Origin: Caballeronia sordidicola | GTDB lineage: Bacteria > Pseudomonadota > Gammaproteobacteria > Burkholderiales > Burkholderiaceae | Length of the DNA stretch: 64,000 nucleotides | NCBI RefSeq assembly: GCF_001544455.2 | Contig: NZ_FCOC02000024.1 | Coordinates: forward strand, 24,937 to 88,936 | Direction of reading: 5' to 3' | Shown: positions 15,748 to 24,729 of the stretch, piece after piece | How positions within the stretch are numbered: position 1 is the first letter of the stretch | Layout: each line of letters begins with the position of its first letter | Translations under genes and position numbers: made by a program | Notes under the pieces: model-generated | The model's database searches: none | What the model was told of the DNA's origin: nothing | Seen by the model: the letters and a program-made list of their open reading frames with translations, nothing else

Positions 15748-17256
15748 TCAGGCTTCGTCCGCCGCCGCAAGTCCCGCGCGCGTCTGCACGCCCCACGCGC
15801 GCGAACGTCCGAGAAAGTCCACCCAGCCCAGCGCCGCGCCCGTGTGGCGCAGCAACTGGAACGTGAACGGCTCGACGACCGCCGACACCACCGCCATCCA
15901 CAAGCTCGATCCAGCGGTGTCGCCGGTCCATCGGCGATACAGGTGCACGGTCCACAGGTGGAACGCGAAATCGAGCAGGATCTTTGCTCCGATCACGCTG
16001 AAAATAGGCAGCACGACAGCGCCGCGCCGTTCCACGATAAACCCGATCAGCAACGCAAACGCCGTCAGGCCGTAGATTGGCTGCAAGGTATCGAACGCCT
16101 TGACAGGCAGCATCAGCAGGCCGAGCGTGCCGTATCGGCGATTGCCGGTCATGTCGCGGTTCCAGTATTGCGTTTGCAGGAAACCCGCGAACCAGCGGCG
16201 GCGTTGACGCATGAAACCGCTGAACGAACTTGGCGCGTCCGTGATCGCGTGCGCGTTGCCCACCACGCGCACATCCCAGTCGAGGCCGTGATCCACGGCA
16301 TGACGTCGTAACCGGTGAATCAGTTCGTAATCTTCGACAAGACATTCGGCATCGAAACCGCCGACCGCGACCAGCGCATCGCGCCTGAACGAAGCAAACG
16401 CACCCGAAATCAGCAGCAAGCTGTCGGCGCGCATCCATGCAAACCGCGAGATGAAGTTGCGGATGTATTCGTAGGTTTGAAACCACTGAAAAAAGCGCCC
16501 GCTGAGCGTCTTGCTGCACACCGGAACCAGAATGCCCGCCGCCGCCACGAGGTTCGGACGCGCAGCGAACGCGCTGCGCATGGCGAGAATGGCGTCGTCG
16601 GCGAGCCGTGTATCGGCGTCGCAGGTCATCACGATCGGCGTGCTGATCTTTTCGATAGCCGCGTTCAGCGCCCGCGCTTTTCCGCCGTGCGCAACACGCA
16701 GCCAGAACAGATTTGGATACGTGGACGACGCCGCGCTCAACTCGCCTTCCGCCGGCTTGACCAGGCCGAAACGCTGCGTGAGAAGCTCAGCGGTGGCATC
16801 GGTTGAACCATCGTCGGCAATCACGATTTGCGCCGCGCTGTGGGTTTGCCCAAGCAACTTGGCGAGCGTGTTCGGCAACACGGCGGCTTCATTGTGCGAA
16901 GCCACGATCACGCCGAGCGCGGGTAACCCGTGTTCGAGCTGCTGCCGGTCGAGCGGCTTGGGCCGCTTCACCAGCGTCCAGGACTTCGCTCCAACGAACA
17001 TCAGCAATAAAGTGTCGTAGACAACGTAGGCAATCCCCGTTGACCATGCAACCACGCCGTGCAGGAAAAACGCGCGGGCGAACAGCACGAGCCAGAGCAC
17101 GATCACGCTGCCGTGAATCAGCACGCTGGCGAGCGTGACCGGGCGCGGGGCAATGCGGGGCGATGCTTTTGCGAGCGCCGCTTCGAGGGAACTTTGTGTT
17201 GATCGCGCCGCGTGTTTCGGTGCGATCGCTGGTGCGGCCTTGAGTTCCATGTCCAT
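15748..17256 (-). CDS. Processive GT2-family membrane glycosyltransferase
   Basis: Inner-membrane beta-glycosyltransferase of the PgaC/HasA/cellulose-synthase type, about 502 residues. Two helices near residues 45-90 precede the GT-A domain. That domain shows VIVASHNEAAVLPNTL, IADDGSTDAT (first Asp), MTCDADTRL (DxD), CLVEDYELIHRL (ED) and RQRRRW (QxxRW). Further membrane helices follow. The D,D,D,QxxRW set points to a processive polymerase or a ceramide-type transferase. The start ATG shares a base with the cytochrome b561 stop (TGATG), so translation is coupled. No deacetylase, c-di-GMP receptor or export partner adjoins it, so the product is unknown. Confidence 0.88.
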   Translation of the reverse strand: MDMELKAAPAIAPKHAARSTQSSLEAALAKASPRIAPRPVTLASVLIHGSVIVLWLVLFARAFFLHGVVAWSTGIAYVVYDTLLLMFVGAKSWTLVKRPKPLDRQQLEHGLPALGVIVASHNEAAVLPNTLAKLLGQTHSAAQIVIADDGSTDATAELLTQRFGLVKPAEGELSAASSTYPNLFWLRVAHGGKARALNAAIEKISTPIVMTCDADTRLADDAILAMRSAFAARPNLVAAAGILVPVCSKTLSGRFFQWFQTYEYIRNFISRFAWMRADSLLLISGAFASFRRDALVAVGGFDAECLVEDYELIHRLRRHAVDHGLDWDVRVVGNAHAITDAPSSFSGFMRQRRRWFAGFLQTQYWNRDMTGNRRYGTLGLLMLPVKAFDTLQPIYGLTAFALLIGFIVERRGAVVLPIFSVIGAKILLDFAFHLWTVHLYRRWTGDTAGSSLWMAVVSAVVEPFTFQLLRHTGAALGWVDFLGRSRAWGVQTRAGLAAADEA

Positions 17257-17858
17257 CACGGCACCATCCGCGAAATGACCGACTTACGGTCGATCCATTG
17301 ATGCTTGAGCGCGCCGCCGACGTGCATGGCGAAAAGTGCATAAAGCGCGTAACCGAGCCACGCGTGCAATGCGCCAAAGCGATCGTGCAGCGTGTCTTTC
17401 AGCGCCGGATCGAGGTTCATCACGTAGCCAATGCGCGGCCACGGGATCAGGCCGAACAGGTGCATGGGATGCGTGGCCGCCCCGTTCCACGCCGAATCGT
17501 GCAGCCAGCCAGAGAGCGGCAACCCGATCATCAGCAGATACAGCAGGAAATGCGCAATATGCGCGGCGACGTGCTCCCACTTCGGGAACGTCCGGGGAAG
17601 CGGCGGCGGCCGATGCGACACGCGCCACAAAATGCGCAGCAGCACCAGCCCAAGCACCGTGATGCCAATGGATTTGTGCGTGTCCACAATGGGCCGGATC
17701 CAGTTCTCCGGAAACGATTCCGCGGTCAGTCCAAGAACGACGTTGCAAATGATCAGCAAGGCGACCAGCCAGTGCAGGACCATTGCGGTGCGCGTGTAGC
17801 GCAGCGGCGCCTCGGTTTCGGGCAGCTTTGACGCCACGTTCGTAGCTTGCGTGGACAT
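17256..17858 (-). CDS. Cytochrome b561 family protein
   Basis: Four-helix diheme membrane cytochrome, 200 residues, likely passing electrons between quinol and a periplasmic acceptor or oxygen. Histidines stand in the expected helices: TAMVLHWLVALLIICNVVLGL, DTHKSIGITVLGLVLLRILWRVSHRPP, EHVAAHIAHFLLYLLMIGLPLSGWL, and LHAWLGYALYALFAMHVGGALKHQW. GGAG lies five bases before the ATG. It is translationally coupled to the downstream GT2 gene, an uncommon pairing. The electron partner is not identifiable. Confidence 0.92.
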   Translation of the reverse strand: MSTQATNVASKLPETEAPLRYTRTAMVLHWLVALLIICNVVLGLTAESFPENWIRPIVDTHKSIGITVLGLVLLRILWRVSHRPPPLPRTFPKWEHVAAHIAHFLLYLLMIGLPLSGWLHDSAWNGAATHPMHLFGLIPWPRIGYVMNLDPALKDTLHDRFGALHAWLGYALYALFAMHVGGALKHQWIDRKSVISRMVP

Positions 17859-18067
17859 TGGAACTCCGTGCGGAAATGGGGTTGTTCGAGCGTTTTTTAT
17901 TCGGCGGTTCTGCTACACCGTTGCACTTGATTCGCGCATGCAGCGTTGCAGGACGACACCCATCAAACGCGCCATCACGACCATTTATTCCCTGGCATTT
18001 CGCCAATTCTGAGGGAAAACACGGAGTTATGCCTGCACCGGCTTTATCGGGCGCGGCGCGGAAAATT

Positions 18068-19021
18068 TCACGCCGTTACAGCCCGCGTTGACTCCGCCGA
18101 TACAAATTCCAGAACCGATTGCGCAAACCGCGCCGCCGCCGGGTTGGCGGAATGACGGTGCGTGACGAGATGCAGCGGCGCGGAAAACGCCTCGTCGCCC
18201 GCAACCGCGCAATACACGACGCTTTCCTGCTGGTATCGCTGCATGGACGCCGGCACGAGCGTGATGCCCGCGCCTGCCGCGACGAGGTTGATCGCGCTCG
18301 ACATGCGCGGCACTTCGCTGACCACGTCCGGCTTGAAACCCGTCGCCTCGCACGCGCGGATGAAGTCGGCATACATGCCAGGCGCACCGGGACGCCGCAC
18401 GAAAATGAAAGGCTCGCCAGCGAGGGCTTTCAATGGAACCTGTGGTTGCGCATCCTGCTTGCGTTGGCGCGGACCTTTTGGATGCGCCAGCAGCGCATGG
18501 CCGGCCGGCAGCACAAGCACCATGCGTTCCTCATGCAGCAGGTCGAAGCGCAGTTCGGCGGGCGTTTCTATAGGCTTGCGCAAAATGCCGGCATCGATAC
18601 GCCCGCTCACCATCCGTTCGATAATCCCCGCCGCATTGATCTCGTTCAAATCGATGGCGATATCCGGATGTGTCGCGCGAAACTGGCGGATCGCGGCCGT
18701 TGCAAGCGGATGGAACGCTGCCGAACTCGTCAGCGCGAGTCGCACCGATCCCAATTGCCCGTTCGCGACGCGGCGTGCGTTTGTGACGCCTCGGTCGAGC
18801 GCGTCGAGCACGGCTTGTGCATCGACAACAAAGGCCGCTCCCGCCGACGTCAGTTCGACACCGCGCGGCAACCGCGTGAAGAGCGCGAAACCAAGTTCCC
18901 GCTCCAGTTCCTGAATCTGCTGCGATAACGGCGGTTGCTGGATATGCAGCCGCGCCGCTGCGCGCGTGAACTGGCGTTCCTCCGCGACGGTCAGGAAATA
19001 CCGCAGATGACGCAATTCCAT
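18068..19021 (-). CDS. LysR-family transcriptional regulator
   Basis: DNA-binding regulator of about 317 residues. The N-terminal winged helix MELRHLRYFLTVAEERQFTRAAARLHIQQPPLSQQIQELERELG is typical, followed by the effector-binding domain (SVRLALTSSAAFHPLATAAIRQFRATHP and onward). I chose the ATG of MELRHLRYF, five bases after GGAG; the ATG at 19027 is also possible. It is divergent from the MHS transporter gene and probably controls the transporter/hydrolase/tannase-family genes in response to a small ligand. A TGGCAA/TTGCCA dyad lies in the shared gap. Confidence 0.92.
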   Translation of the reverse strand: MELRHLRYFLTVAEERQFTRAAARLHIQQPPLSQQIQELERELGFALFTRLPRGVELTSAGAAFVVDAQAVLDALDRGVTNARRVANGQLGSVRLALTSSAAFHPLATAAIRQFRATHPDIAIDLNEINAAGIIERMVSGRIDAGILRKPIETPAELRFDLLHEERMVLVLPAGHALLAHPKGPRQRKQDAQPQVPLKALAGEPFIFVRRPGAPGMYADFIRACEATGFKPDVVSEVPRMSSAINLVAAGAGITLVPASMQRYQQESVVYCAVAGDEAFSAPLHLVTHRHSANPAAARFAQSVLEFVSAESTRAVTA

Positions 19022-19141
19022 GGCCATCTCCAATATTCATCAAGTATGGCAATGCTATCTCATATGTATTTTACATTTGCCAACCTGTTTCGTACTCTTC
19101 GCTCAAATACAAATTAAATGCACAGAAGATTCAGGAGACGT
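19022..19141. promoter_or_regulatory. Divergent LysR/MHS control region with dyads
   Basis: This AT-rich gap holds inverted TGGCAA (19047-19052) and TTGCCA (19077-19082). Between them lie CATATG and an ATGTA-TTT-TACAT dyad. These are candidate LysR contact sites; no exact consensus is claimed. Confidence 0.45.
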
Positions 19142-20500
19142 ATGGAAACGACCTTTCCTTCAGGTTCGGACTCAGCCGCAGGCGGCTTTGCGTCGGCGTC
19201 CCCGCTGAGCAAATCGCAAATTCGCCGCGCCGTGCTGGCGTCCGTGATCGGCAACGGGCTGGAGTGGTTCGATTTCCTCATCTACGGGTACTTCGCCAAG
19301 ATCATCGCGCACGTGTTTTTCCCGGTCGGCAACACGGTGCTTTCAACCACGCTGACGCTTGGGACATTTGCGGTCGGCTTTATTGTGCGGCCGCTCGGCG
19401 GAATTGCGATTGGCGCCTATGCGGACCGCGTCGGCCGCCGGCGCACGCTTTCCATGCTGATCCTGCTGATGGCCGCAAGCACGTTGCTGATGGGTCTGAC
19501 GCCGGGATATTCGACCATTGGCATTGCCGCGCCGCTGCTCGTTTTGCTTGCGCGCGTGCTGCAAGGTTTGTCGGTTGGCGGCGAGTTCGCTACCGCCGCC
19601 GCGATGCTCACCGAGTACGCCCCGCGCGGCAAGAAAATGTTCTTCGGCAGCTTTCAGATGACGTCGCAGGGAGTGGCGCTGCTGCTGTCGTCGGCGTGCG
19701 GTTATTTGCTGACGACGAATCTCGATCGTGCATCGCTTGAATCGTGGGGCTGGCGCCTGCCGTTCCTGCTCGGCGCGCTGGTCGGGCCGGTCGGGTTCTA
19801 TATCCGGCACAAGGTCGCGGAGTCGCCGGAGTTCGTGGAATTGCGCGAACGGCTCGGCCATGCACCGCGCCAGACCATTCGCGGCTTCTTCAAACAACAC
19901 GGCGATGCCTCCTTGTGCGCGATGGGCGTAATCATCGTGGGGACGGCAACGAATTATCTGTGGCACACGTTCTTGCCGCTTTACGTCGAGCGGCAGTTGC
20001 ACCTGCCACTCAAGAACGCGTTGATGGGGACCGCGGTATCGGGACTGATCACCATTGTGGGATATCCGCTTGCGGGGAAACTCGCGGATCGGATTGGCGC
20101 GTTTCGGCTGTTCTTTCCGGTGACCATTGTGTGGATCGTGATCGCGTATCCGCTGTTCGCGTGGGTGCTTGCTTCGCCCACGCCGGGACGCGTGTTCGCC
20201 GCGCAAATGGTCGCGACCGTCGTGCTCAGCCTGATGTCGGGGCCGCATCCCGGCATGCTTACCCAGCTTTTCCCCACGGCGACGCGCTCCACCGGCGTGG
20301 CGCTTTCGTACAACATCGCGGTCACCTTGTTTGGCGGCCTCGCGCCGCTGACCGTGTCCACGCTGATTACCGTGAGCGGATCGAACATTGTTCCGGCCTA
20401 CTACCTGATTTTTGCAGGCGTCGTGTCGCTCGCGCTGGTCGGGCTGACCCGCTCCGGGCAGCGCCTGCGCCGCGATCCCGAAGCCATCGCGGCGGAATGA
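19142..20500 (+). CDS. MHS-family MFS transporter (metabolite:H+ symporter)
   Basis: Inner-membrane proton symporter for an organic acid or similar solute, 452 residues with about 12 helices. It shows the metabolite:H+ symporter hallmark near the N-terminus (ASVIGNGLEWFDFLIYGYFAKIIAHVFFP), motif A as GAYADRVGRRRTLSML and LLARVLQGLSVGGEFATAAAMLTEYAP. I start at METTFPSG because AGGAG stands six bases before that ATG. It is divergent from the LysR gene and directly upstream of the hydrolase gene, so it may import a substrate or product of the two hydrolases. Confidence 0.9.
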   Translation: METTFPSGSDSAAGGFASASPLSKSQIRRAVLASVIGNGLEWFDFLIYGYFAKIIAHVFFPVGNTVLSTTLTLGTFAVGFIVRPLGGIAIGAYADRVGRRRTLSMLILLMAASTLLMGLTPGYSTIGIAAPLLVLLARVLQGLSVGGEFATAAAMLTEYAPRGKKMFFGSFQMTSQGVALLLSSACGYLLTTNLDRASLESWGWRLPFLLGALVGPVGFYIRHKVAESPEFVELRERLGHAPRQTIRGFFKQHGDASLCAMGVIIVGTATNYLWHTFLPLYVERQLHLPLKNALMGTAVSGLITIVGYPLAGKLADRIGAFRLFFPVTIVWIVIAYPLFAWVLASPTPGRVFAAQMVATVVLSLMSGPHPGMLTQLFPTATRSTGVALSYNIAVTLFGGLAPLTVSTLITVSGSNIVPAYYLIFAGVVSLALVGLTRSGQRLRRDPEAIAAE

Positions 20501-20501
20501 A

Positions 20502-21515
20502 ATGACCTTGTTTTTTGGCAAACCCCGTAACGAACGACCCGTCAGCGCCGTTGGCAACGCGTGGTTGCGCGTTACCACGCCGCGCGGGACCGGCACGGTG
20601 CCGTTTTACCGTTCGATGGAAGAACGTGATGCGGCCGATATATCGCGCATCGTGATCCTGTTGCACGGCCGTCTGCGCGATGCCGACGCTTATTTGCTCT
20701 CGGCGCAAAACGCGCTGGCGGCGGCACTGACCGATCCTGCCCGCACCTTGTTGCTGGTGCCGCAATTTCTCGCCACCGCCGATATTGAAGCGCATGGCCT
20801 GCCAGCGGACGCGCTGCACTGGGAATGGACGTCATGGATGGGCGGCGACGACGCGCTCGGTCCTGCGCCGATCAGTTCCTTCGATGTCCTCGATGCGTTC
20901 ATCGAACAATTCGCGGATCGCTCACGATATCCGGCGCTGCGGGATGTAGTCGTCGCGGGGCATTCGGGCGGCGCGCAGGTCGCGCACCGGTACGCAATCG
21001 TGGGCCGTGGATGCAGCGTGGCCGGCGTGCATTGCCGGTATGTGATCGCGAATCCATCGTCATATGTGTACTTCGATTCCATGCGCCCCGACGCCGAGGG
21101 CGTATTGCGTCCAGCCAATACGGATGCGTGTTCCGGCGTGGACGACTGGAAATATGGCGTGCTGCACGCGCCGCGCTATGTGCAGCCTGCACAGTTCGAC
21201 ACGCTCGAACAACGCTACGCCGCCGCCGATGTGATCTACCTGCTCGGCCAGGAGGATTGCGATCCGCGTCATGAAGCACTCGACCTTTCCTGCTCCGCAG
21301 CTGCTCAAGGTCCGCACAGGCTGGCACGAGGACGTTCGTACTTCGCATACATCAAGTCGCGGCACGAAGCGCTCGCTCATCAGTGCTGGGAAGTGCCGGG
21401 CGTAGGCCACAACGGCGCAGCGATGCTCGGCTCGCACGAAGGCGTGCGGGCGTTGTTCGGCGTGAAAAGGTCAGCACAAGCTCCGAACGCATCCACCGCC
21501 GGCGCGACGGACTGA
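20502..21515 (+). CDS. Alpha/beta-hydrolase fold protein
   Basis: Predicted cytosolic serine hydrolase, 337 residues without a signal peptide. An oxyanion-type strand IVILLHGRLRD (residues 50-60) is followed by the nucleophile elbow VVVAGHSGGAQVAHRY with Ser155 in G-H-S-G-G. A late VPGVGHNGAAML supplies the probable catalytic His. The start is one base after the transporter stop, so the two are co-transcribed. No closer family assignment is possible by eye. An esterase acting on compounds imported by the MHS transporter is a reasonable guess. Confidence 0.75.
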   Translation: MTLFFGKPRNERPVSAVGNAWLRVTTPRGTGTVPFYRSMEERDAADISRIVILLHGRLRDADAYLLSAQNALAAALTDPARTLLLVPQFLATADIEAHGLPADALHWEWTSWMGGDDALGPAPISSFDVLDAFIEQFADRSRYPALRDVVVAGHSGGAQVAHRYAIVGRGCSVAGVHCRYVIANPSSYVYFDSMRPDAEGVLRPANTDACSGVDDWKYGVLHAPRYVQPAQFDTLEQRYAAADVIYLLGQEDCDPRHEALDLSCSAAAQGPHRLARGRSYFAYIKSRHEALAHQCWEVPGVGHNGAAMLGSHEGVRALFGVKRSAQAPNASTAGATD

Positions 21516-21561
21516 CCCGTTTTTGCAAGGCAGCAGTTCATAAACATACGGAGACAGCATC

Positions 21562-23223
21562 ATGAAAACCCATATGGCCGCTTGCGGCTTATCTCTTCTC
21601 GCCGCGACTTTCTATGGCTGCGGCGGTTCGTCATCTTCGGATTCGGGCAGCACGCCGCCGCCCACCGTCACCTCGTCTGCCGCGTGTTCCGCGCTGGGCG
21701 GGATGAAGATCGCGGCGGCGTCCATTGGCGCGCCCAGCAACGGCGCGACGGTAGCAAGTGCGACGCTGGTGGCGGCGTCCGCCACCTCCGGCGAGTACTG
21801 TCAGGTGAACGGCACGATTGCTCCAGTCGATGCGACCGCGCCGAACATCAATTTCGAAGTCAACCTTCCGACCGCATGGAACAACAAGGCGCTTCAGTAT
21901 GGCGGCGGCGGCTTCGACGGCACGCTCATCACCGGACTTGCGGCGCTTGACATGGCGCCCTCGGGTTCATCCACACCGCTTGCCCGCGGCTACGTCACTT
22001 TCGGCGACGATTCGGGCCATCAGAGCAAGAGCATCACCGACGGTTCCTTTGCCGCCAACGACGAAGCGCTCGCCAACTACGGCGGCCTGACGCTCAAGAA
22101 AACACACGACGTCGCCCTGCTCCTGCTGAAGGCGCGTTACAACACGACGCCCACGAAAACCTATTTCTTCGGCAGCTCGACCGGCGGCCGCGACGGCCTC
22201 ACGGTAATCCAGCGCTGGCCGGCTGACTACGACGGCATTGTCGTGAATCGTCCCGCGCTCAACTACACCGGCCTGCGGCTTTCGAACGTCGTGCTCGGCC
22301 GCGCGCTCTATCTGAACGGCGGTGCCGGCTGGCTCGACGTCAAAAAGACCGTGCTGCTGCAAAACGCCGTAACCCAATCCTGCGATACGCTCGACGGCGT
22401 GGCGGACGGCATCATTTCCAACGTTGCCGCCTGCAAGTTGCAAGCGCCTGCCGTGCTCGCCGCCTTGCGTTGCGCGGCGGGAAAGGATACCGGCGATACC
22501 TGCCTCTCCGACGCGCAGATCGCAACCGTCAATACGATTGCTTCACCCATGCTGCTGCCCTACCCATTGGCAAACGGCGTCACCCGGTACGCCGGCTACA
22601 ACATTCTTGCCGGATCGGTTTTTGCCGGCCCATACACCACGCGTGACTTCGGCACGTCTCCGACACCCGCCAACCCCGCCGGCAAGAACGACGCAAACCA
22701 GTGGGTCACCGGCGACCAATGGGTGAAGTACTTCATCACGCGCATTCCCACGTTCAATTCGCTCACTTTCGATCCACTCAATCCGGGCACGTACCAGGCG
22801 CAGGTTCAGCAGGTTTCCGCTGAAAGCGATGCCACCAATCCCGATCTCTCGGCGTTCATTGCCAAAGGCGGCAAGGCAATCATCACCCACGGTCTCGCCG
22901 ATGAAATCGTCAGCACTGACTCGTCGGTTGACTATTACAACGCTTTGGTGCAGAAGTTCGGCCAATCCTCTGTCGATAATTTCGTGCGTTTCTACCTGAT
23001 GCCGGGTGTCGGCCACGGCACCGGCCCGTTCCTGCCCCAAGTCGATTCGCTCGGAGCACTGGAACAGTGGGTTGAAAACGGCACGGCTCCGGGCACGCTG
23101 ACGATGTCCGATTCCACACCTGCCACACTCGGGCGTTCGCGACCGCTCTGCCGTTATCCGACGTGGCCGAAATACAATGGCGGCGATGTGAACTCGGCGA
23201 CCAGTTTCACCTGCAGCCAGTAG
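21562..23223 (+). CDS. Tannase/feruloyl esterase family lipoprotein
   Basis: Exported serine hydrolase of 553 residues, probably lipid-anchored: signal MKTHMAACGLSLLAATFYGC with Cys20. Tannase-family (PF07519) features: nucleophile loop YFFGSSTGGRDG (Ser206), QRWPADYDGIVVNRPALNY, the calcium-loop-like region CDTLDGVADGIISNVAAC (274-291), HGLADEIVS (Asp447) and MPGVGHGTGPF (His485). Family enzymes split esters of gallic or hydroxycinnamic acids. Unusually, the residue before the catalytic Ser is Ser, and the one after His is Gly, where the family normally has a disulphide-forming Cys pair. It follows the hydrolase gene by 46 bases. Confidence 0.85.
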   Translation: MKTHMAACGLSLLAATFYGCGGSSSSDSGSTPPPTVTSSAACSALGGMKIAAASIGAPSNGATVASATLVAASATSGEYCQVNGTIAPVDATAPNINFEVNLPTAWNNKALQYGGGGFDGTLITGLAALDMAPSGSSTPLARGYVTFGDDSGHQSKSITDGSFAANDEALANYGGLTLKKTHDVALLLLKARYNTTPTKTYFFGSSTGGRDGLTVIQRWPADYDGIVVNRPALNYTGLRLSNVVLGRALYLNGGAGWLDVKKTVLLQNAVTQSCDTLDGVADGIISNVAACKLQAPAVLAALRCAAGKDTGDTCLSDAQIATVNTIASPMLLPYPLANGVTRYAGYNILAGSVFAGPYTTRDFGTSPTPANPAGKNDANQWVTGDQWVKYFITRIPTFNSLTFDPLNPGTYQAQVQQVSAESDATNPDLSAFIAKGGKAIITHGLADEIVSTDSSVDYYNALVQKFGQSSVDNFVRFYLMPGVGHGTGPFLPQVDSLGALEQWVENGTAPGTLTMSDSTPATLGRSRPLCRYPTWPKYNGGDVNSATSFTCSQ

Positions 23224-23313
23224 CGAATCGGCAACGCAGGGGGAGGATGGGCCGCTTCGACGGCGACCCAAAAGCCATAGCTACCCAAGAGAAGCAATCG
23301 TTTTAGGCTCTGC

Positions 23314-23319
23314 TATAGT
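23314..23319 (+). promoter_or_regulatory. Extended -10 promoter element of the CorC-like gene
   Basis: TGC-TATAGT (23311-23319) 29 bases before the GTG start, an extended -10 form. No convincing -35 is seen. Confidence 0.45.
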
Positions 23320-23348
23320 CTTTCCCATCCTCCCTTCCTGAATCTCGC

Positions 23349-24638
23349 GTGGACCACATTCCCTTATGGGCGCAAATTTGCGCCATTTTTCTGCTGCTGT
23401 TTTTCTCCGCTTTTTTCTCGATTTCCGAAACATCGATGATGGCGCTCAATCGCCATCGCCTCAAACACCTCGCCAACCAGGGTTCGCTGCGCGCCCGCGT
23501 CACGCAAAACCTGCTTGCCAAGACCGATCAGCTGCTAAGCGTGATCCTGATCGGCAACAATCTGATCAACACGATCATTCCGGTACTGACCACCTCCATT
23601 GCGCTGCGCACGTTCGGCCACGACAACGTGGTGCTGTCGATAGCGACCGGGATCGTGGCGTTCCTCATCATTGTGTTTGCGGAAATTGCGCCGAAGATTG
23701 TCGGTGCGACGTATCCGGAAAAAGTCGCGCTGCCGGCGAGCCTGATCCTTTCGCCGTTGATGCGCATAGCCCGGCCGCTCGTCTGGTTCGTCAACCTGTT
23801 CGCAAACGGCGTGCTGCGCGTGCTGCATATCAATACGAAAGGCGGCCGCGACCAGCGGCTTTCCACAGAAGAGCTGCGCACAGTCGTGCTGGAATCCGGC
23901 AACTTCATGCCGACCAAGCACCGGAGCATCCTGCTCAATCTCTTCGACCTCGAAAACATCACGGTTGACGACGTGATGATTCCGCGCCGCCGGATAGAAG
24001 CGCTGGATTTCGATGCCCCTTTCGACACAATCCTGCACCAGCTCGAAACCTGTTACCACAACAAGCTGGTCGTCTATCAAGGCGATATAGATCGCGTGCT
24101 CGGCGTGCTGCATGTGAGAAAGACGCTCTCGGCGCTGCACAATCAGGAGTTCGAACGCGAGACCTTGCGCGAATTGCTGGCCGAGCCGTACTTCGTTCCC
24201 GCCGGTACGCCCGTGTTTCAGCAATTGCAGTTTTTCCAGGAAAGCCGCCACCGCATTGCAGTTGTGGTGAACGAATACGGCGAGTTGCAAGGGTTGGTCA
24301 CGCCGGAAGACATCATAGAAGAGTTGATTGGCGAGTTCACCACGACCATTCCGCGCGGCGCCGGTTCGCGTGGAGGCTGGGACGAAAACGGCGAGTGCAT
24401 CGTGGCCGGCAGCATGCCGCTGCGGGAACTGAACCGCTGGCTCAAGCTGACACTGCCCACCGACGGCCCGAAGACGCTGAACGGGCTGATCCTCGAAGTG
24501 CTGGAAGAAATCCCCGATGGCGACGTGAGCGTGCGCATTGCAGGCGTGCACTTCGAAGTAATGCGCAGCGACGACCAGGCGATTCGCACCGTGAAAATAT
24601 TCAATCCACAGGGCGTATTGCCGAAGAAAAAAAAGTAG
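23349..24638 (+). CDS. HlyC/CorC family CNNM-type transporter
   Basis: Inner-membrane protein of 429 residues, probably handling Mg2+ or Co2+. The N-terminal DUF21/CNNM domain contains FFSAFFSISETSMMALNRHRLKHL and LIGNNLINTIIPVLTTS with three to four helices. Two CBS domains follow (VDDVMIPRRRIEAL to VLHVRKTLSAL, and TPVFQQLQFFQ to YGELQGLVTPEDIIEELIGEF). A CorC_HlyC domain closes the protein. The start is GTG at 23349 (MDHIPLWAQIC). In Burkholderiaceae this gene commonly precedes pilB. The 'hemolysin' name of the family is historical. Confidence 0.92.
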   Translation: MDHIPLWAQICAIFLLLFFSAFFSISETSMMALNRHRLKHLANQGSLRARVTQNLLAKTDQLLSVILIGNNLINTIIPVLTTSIALRTFGHDNVVLSIATGIVAFLIIVFAEIAPKIVGATYPEKVALPASLILSPLMRIARPLVWFVNLFANGVLRVLHINTKGGRDQRLSTEELRTVVLESGNFMPTKHRSILLNLFDLENITVDDVMIPRRRIEALDFDAPFDTILHQLETCYHNKLVVYQGDIDRVLGVLHVRKTLSALHNQEFERETLRELLAEPYFVPAGTPVFQQLQFFQESRHRIAVVVNEYGELQGLVTPEDIIEELIGEFTTTIPRGAGSRGGWDENGECIVAGSMPLRELNRWLKLTLPTDGPKTLNGLILEVLEEIPDGDVSVRIAGVHFEVMRSDDQAIRTVKIFNPQGVLPKKKK

Positions 24639-24729
24639 AAGAAATGGCTGCATCATGGTTGCTACGGCATGGGGTTTCGAGTTGCACTAGCCTGCCTTGT
24701 TTTGCAGGGTTTGCGTCGCCGGCGGCTTC

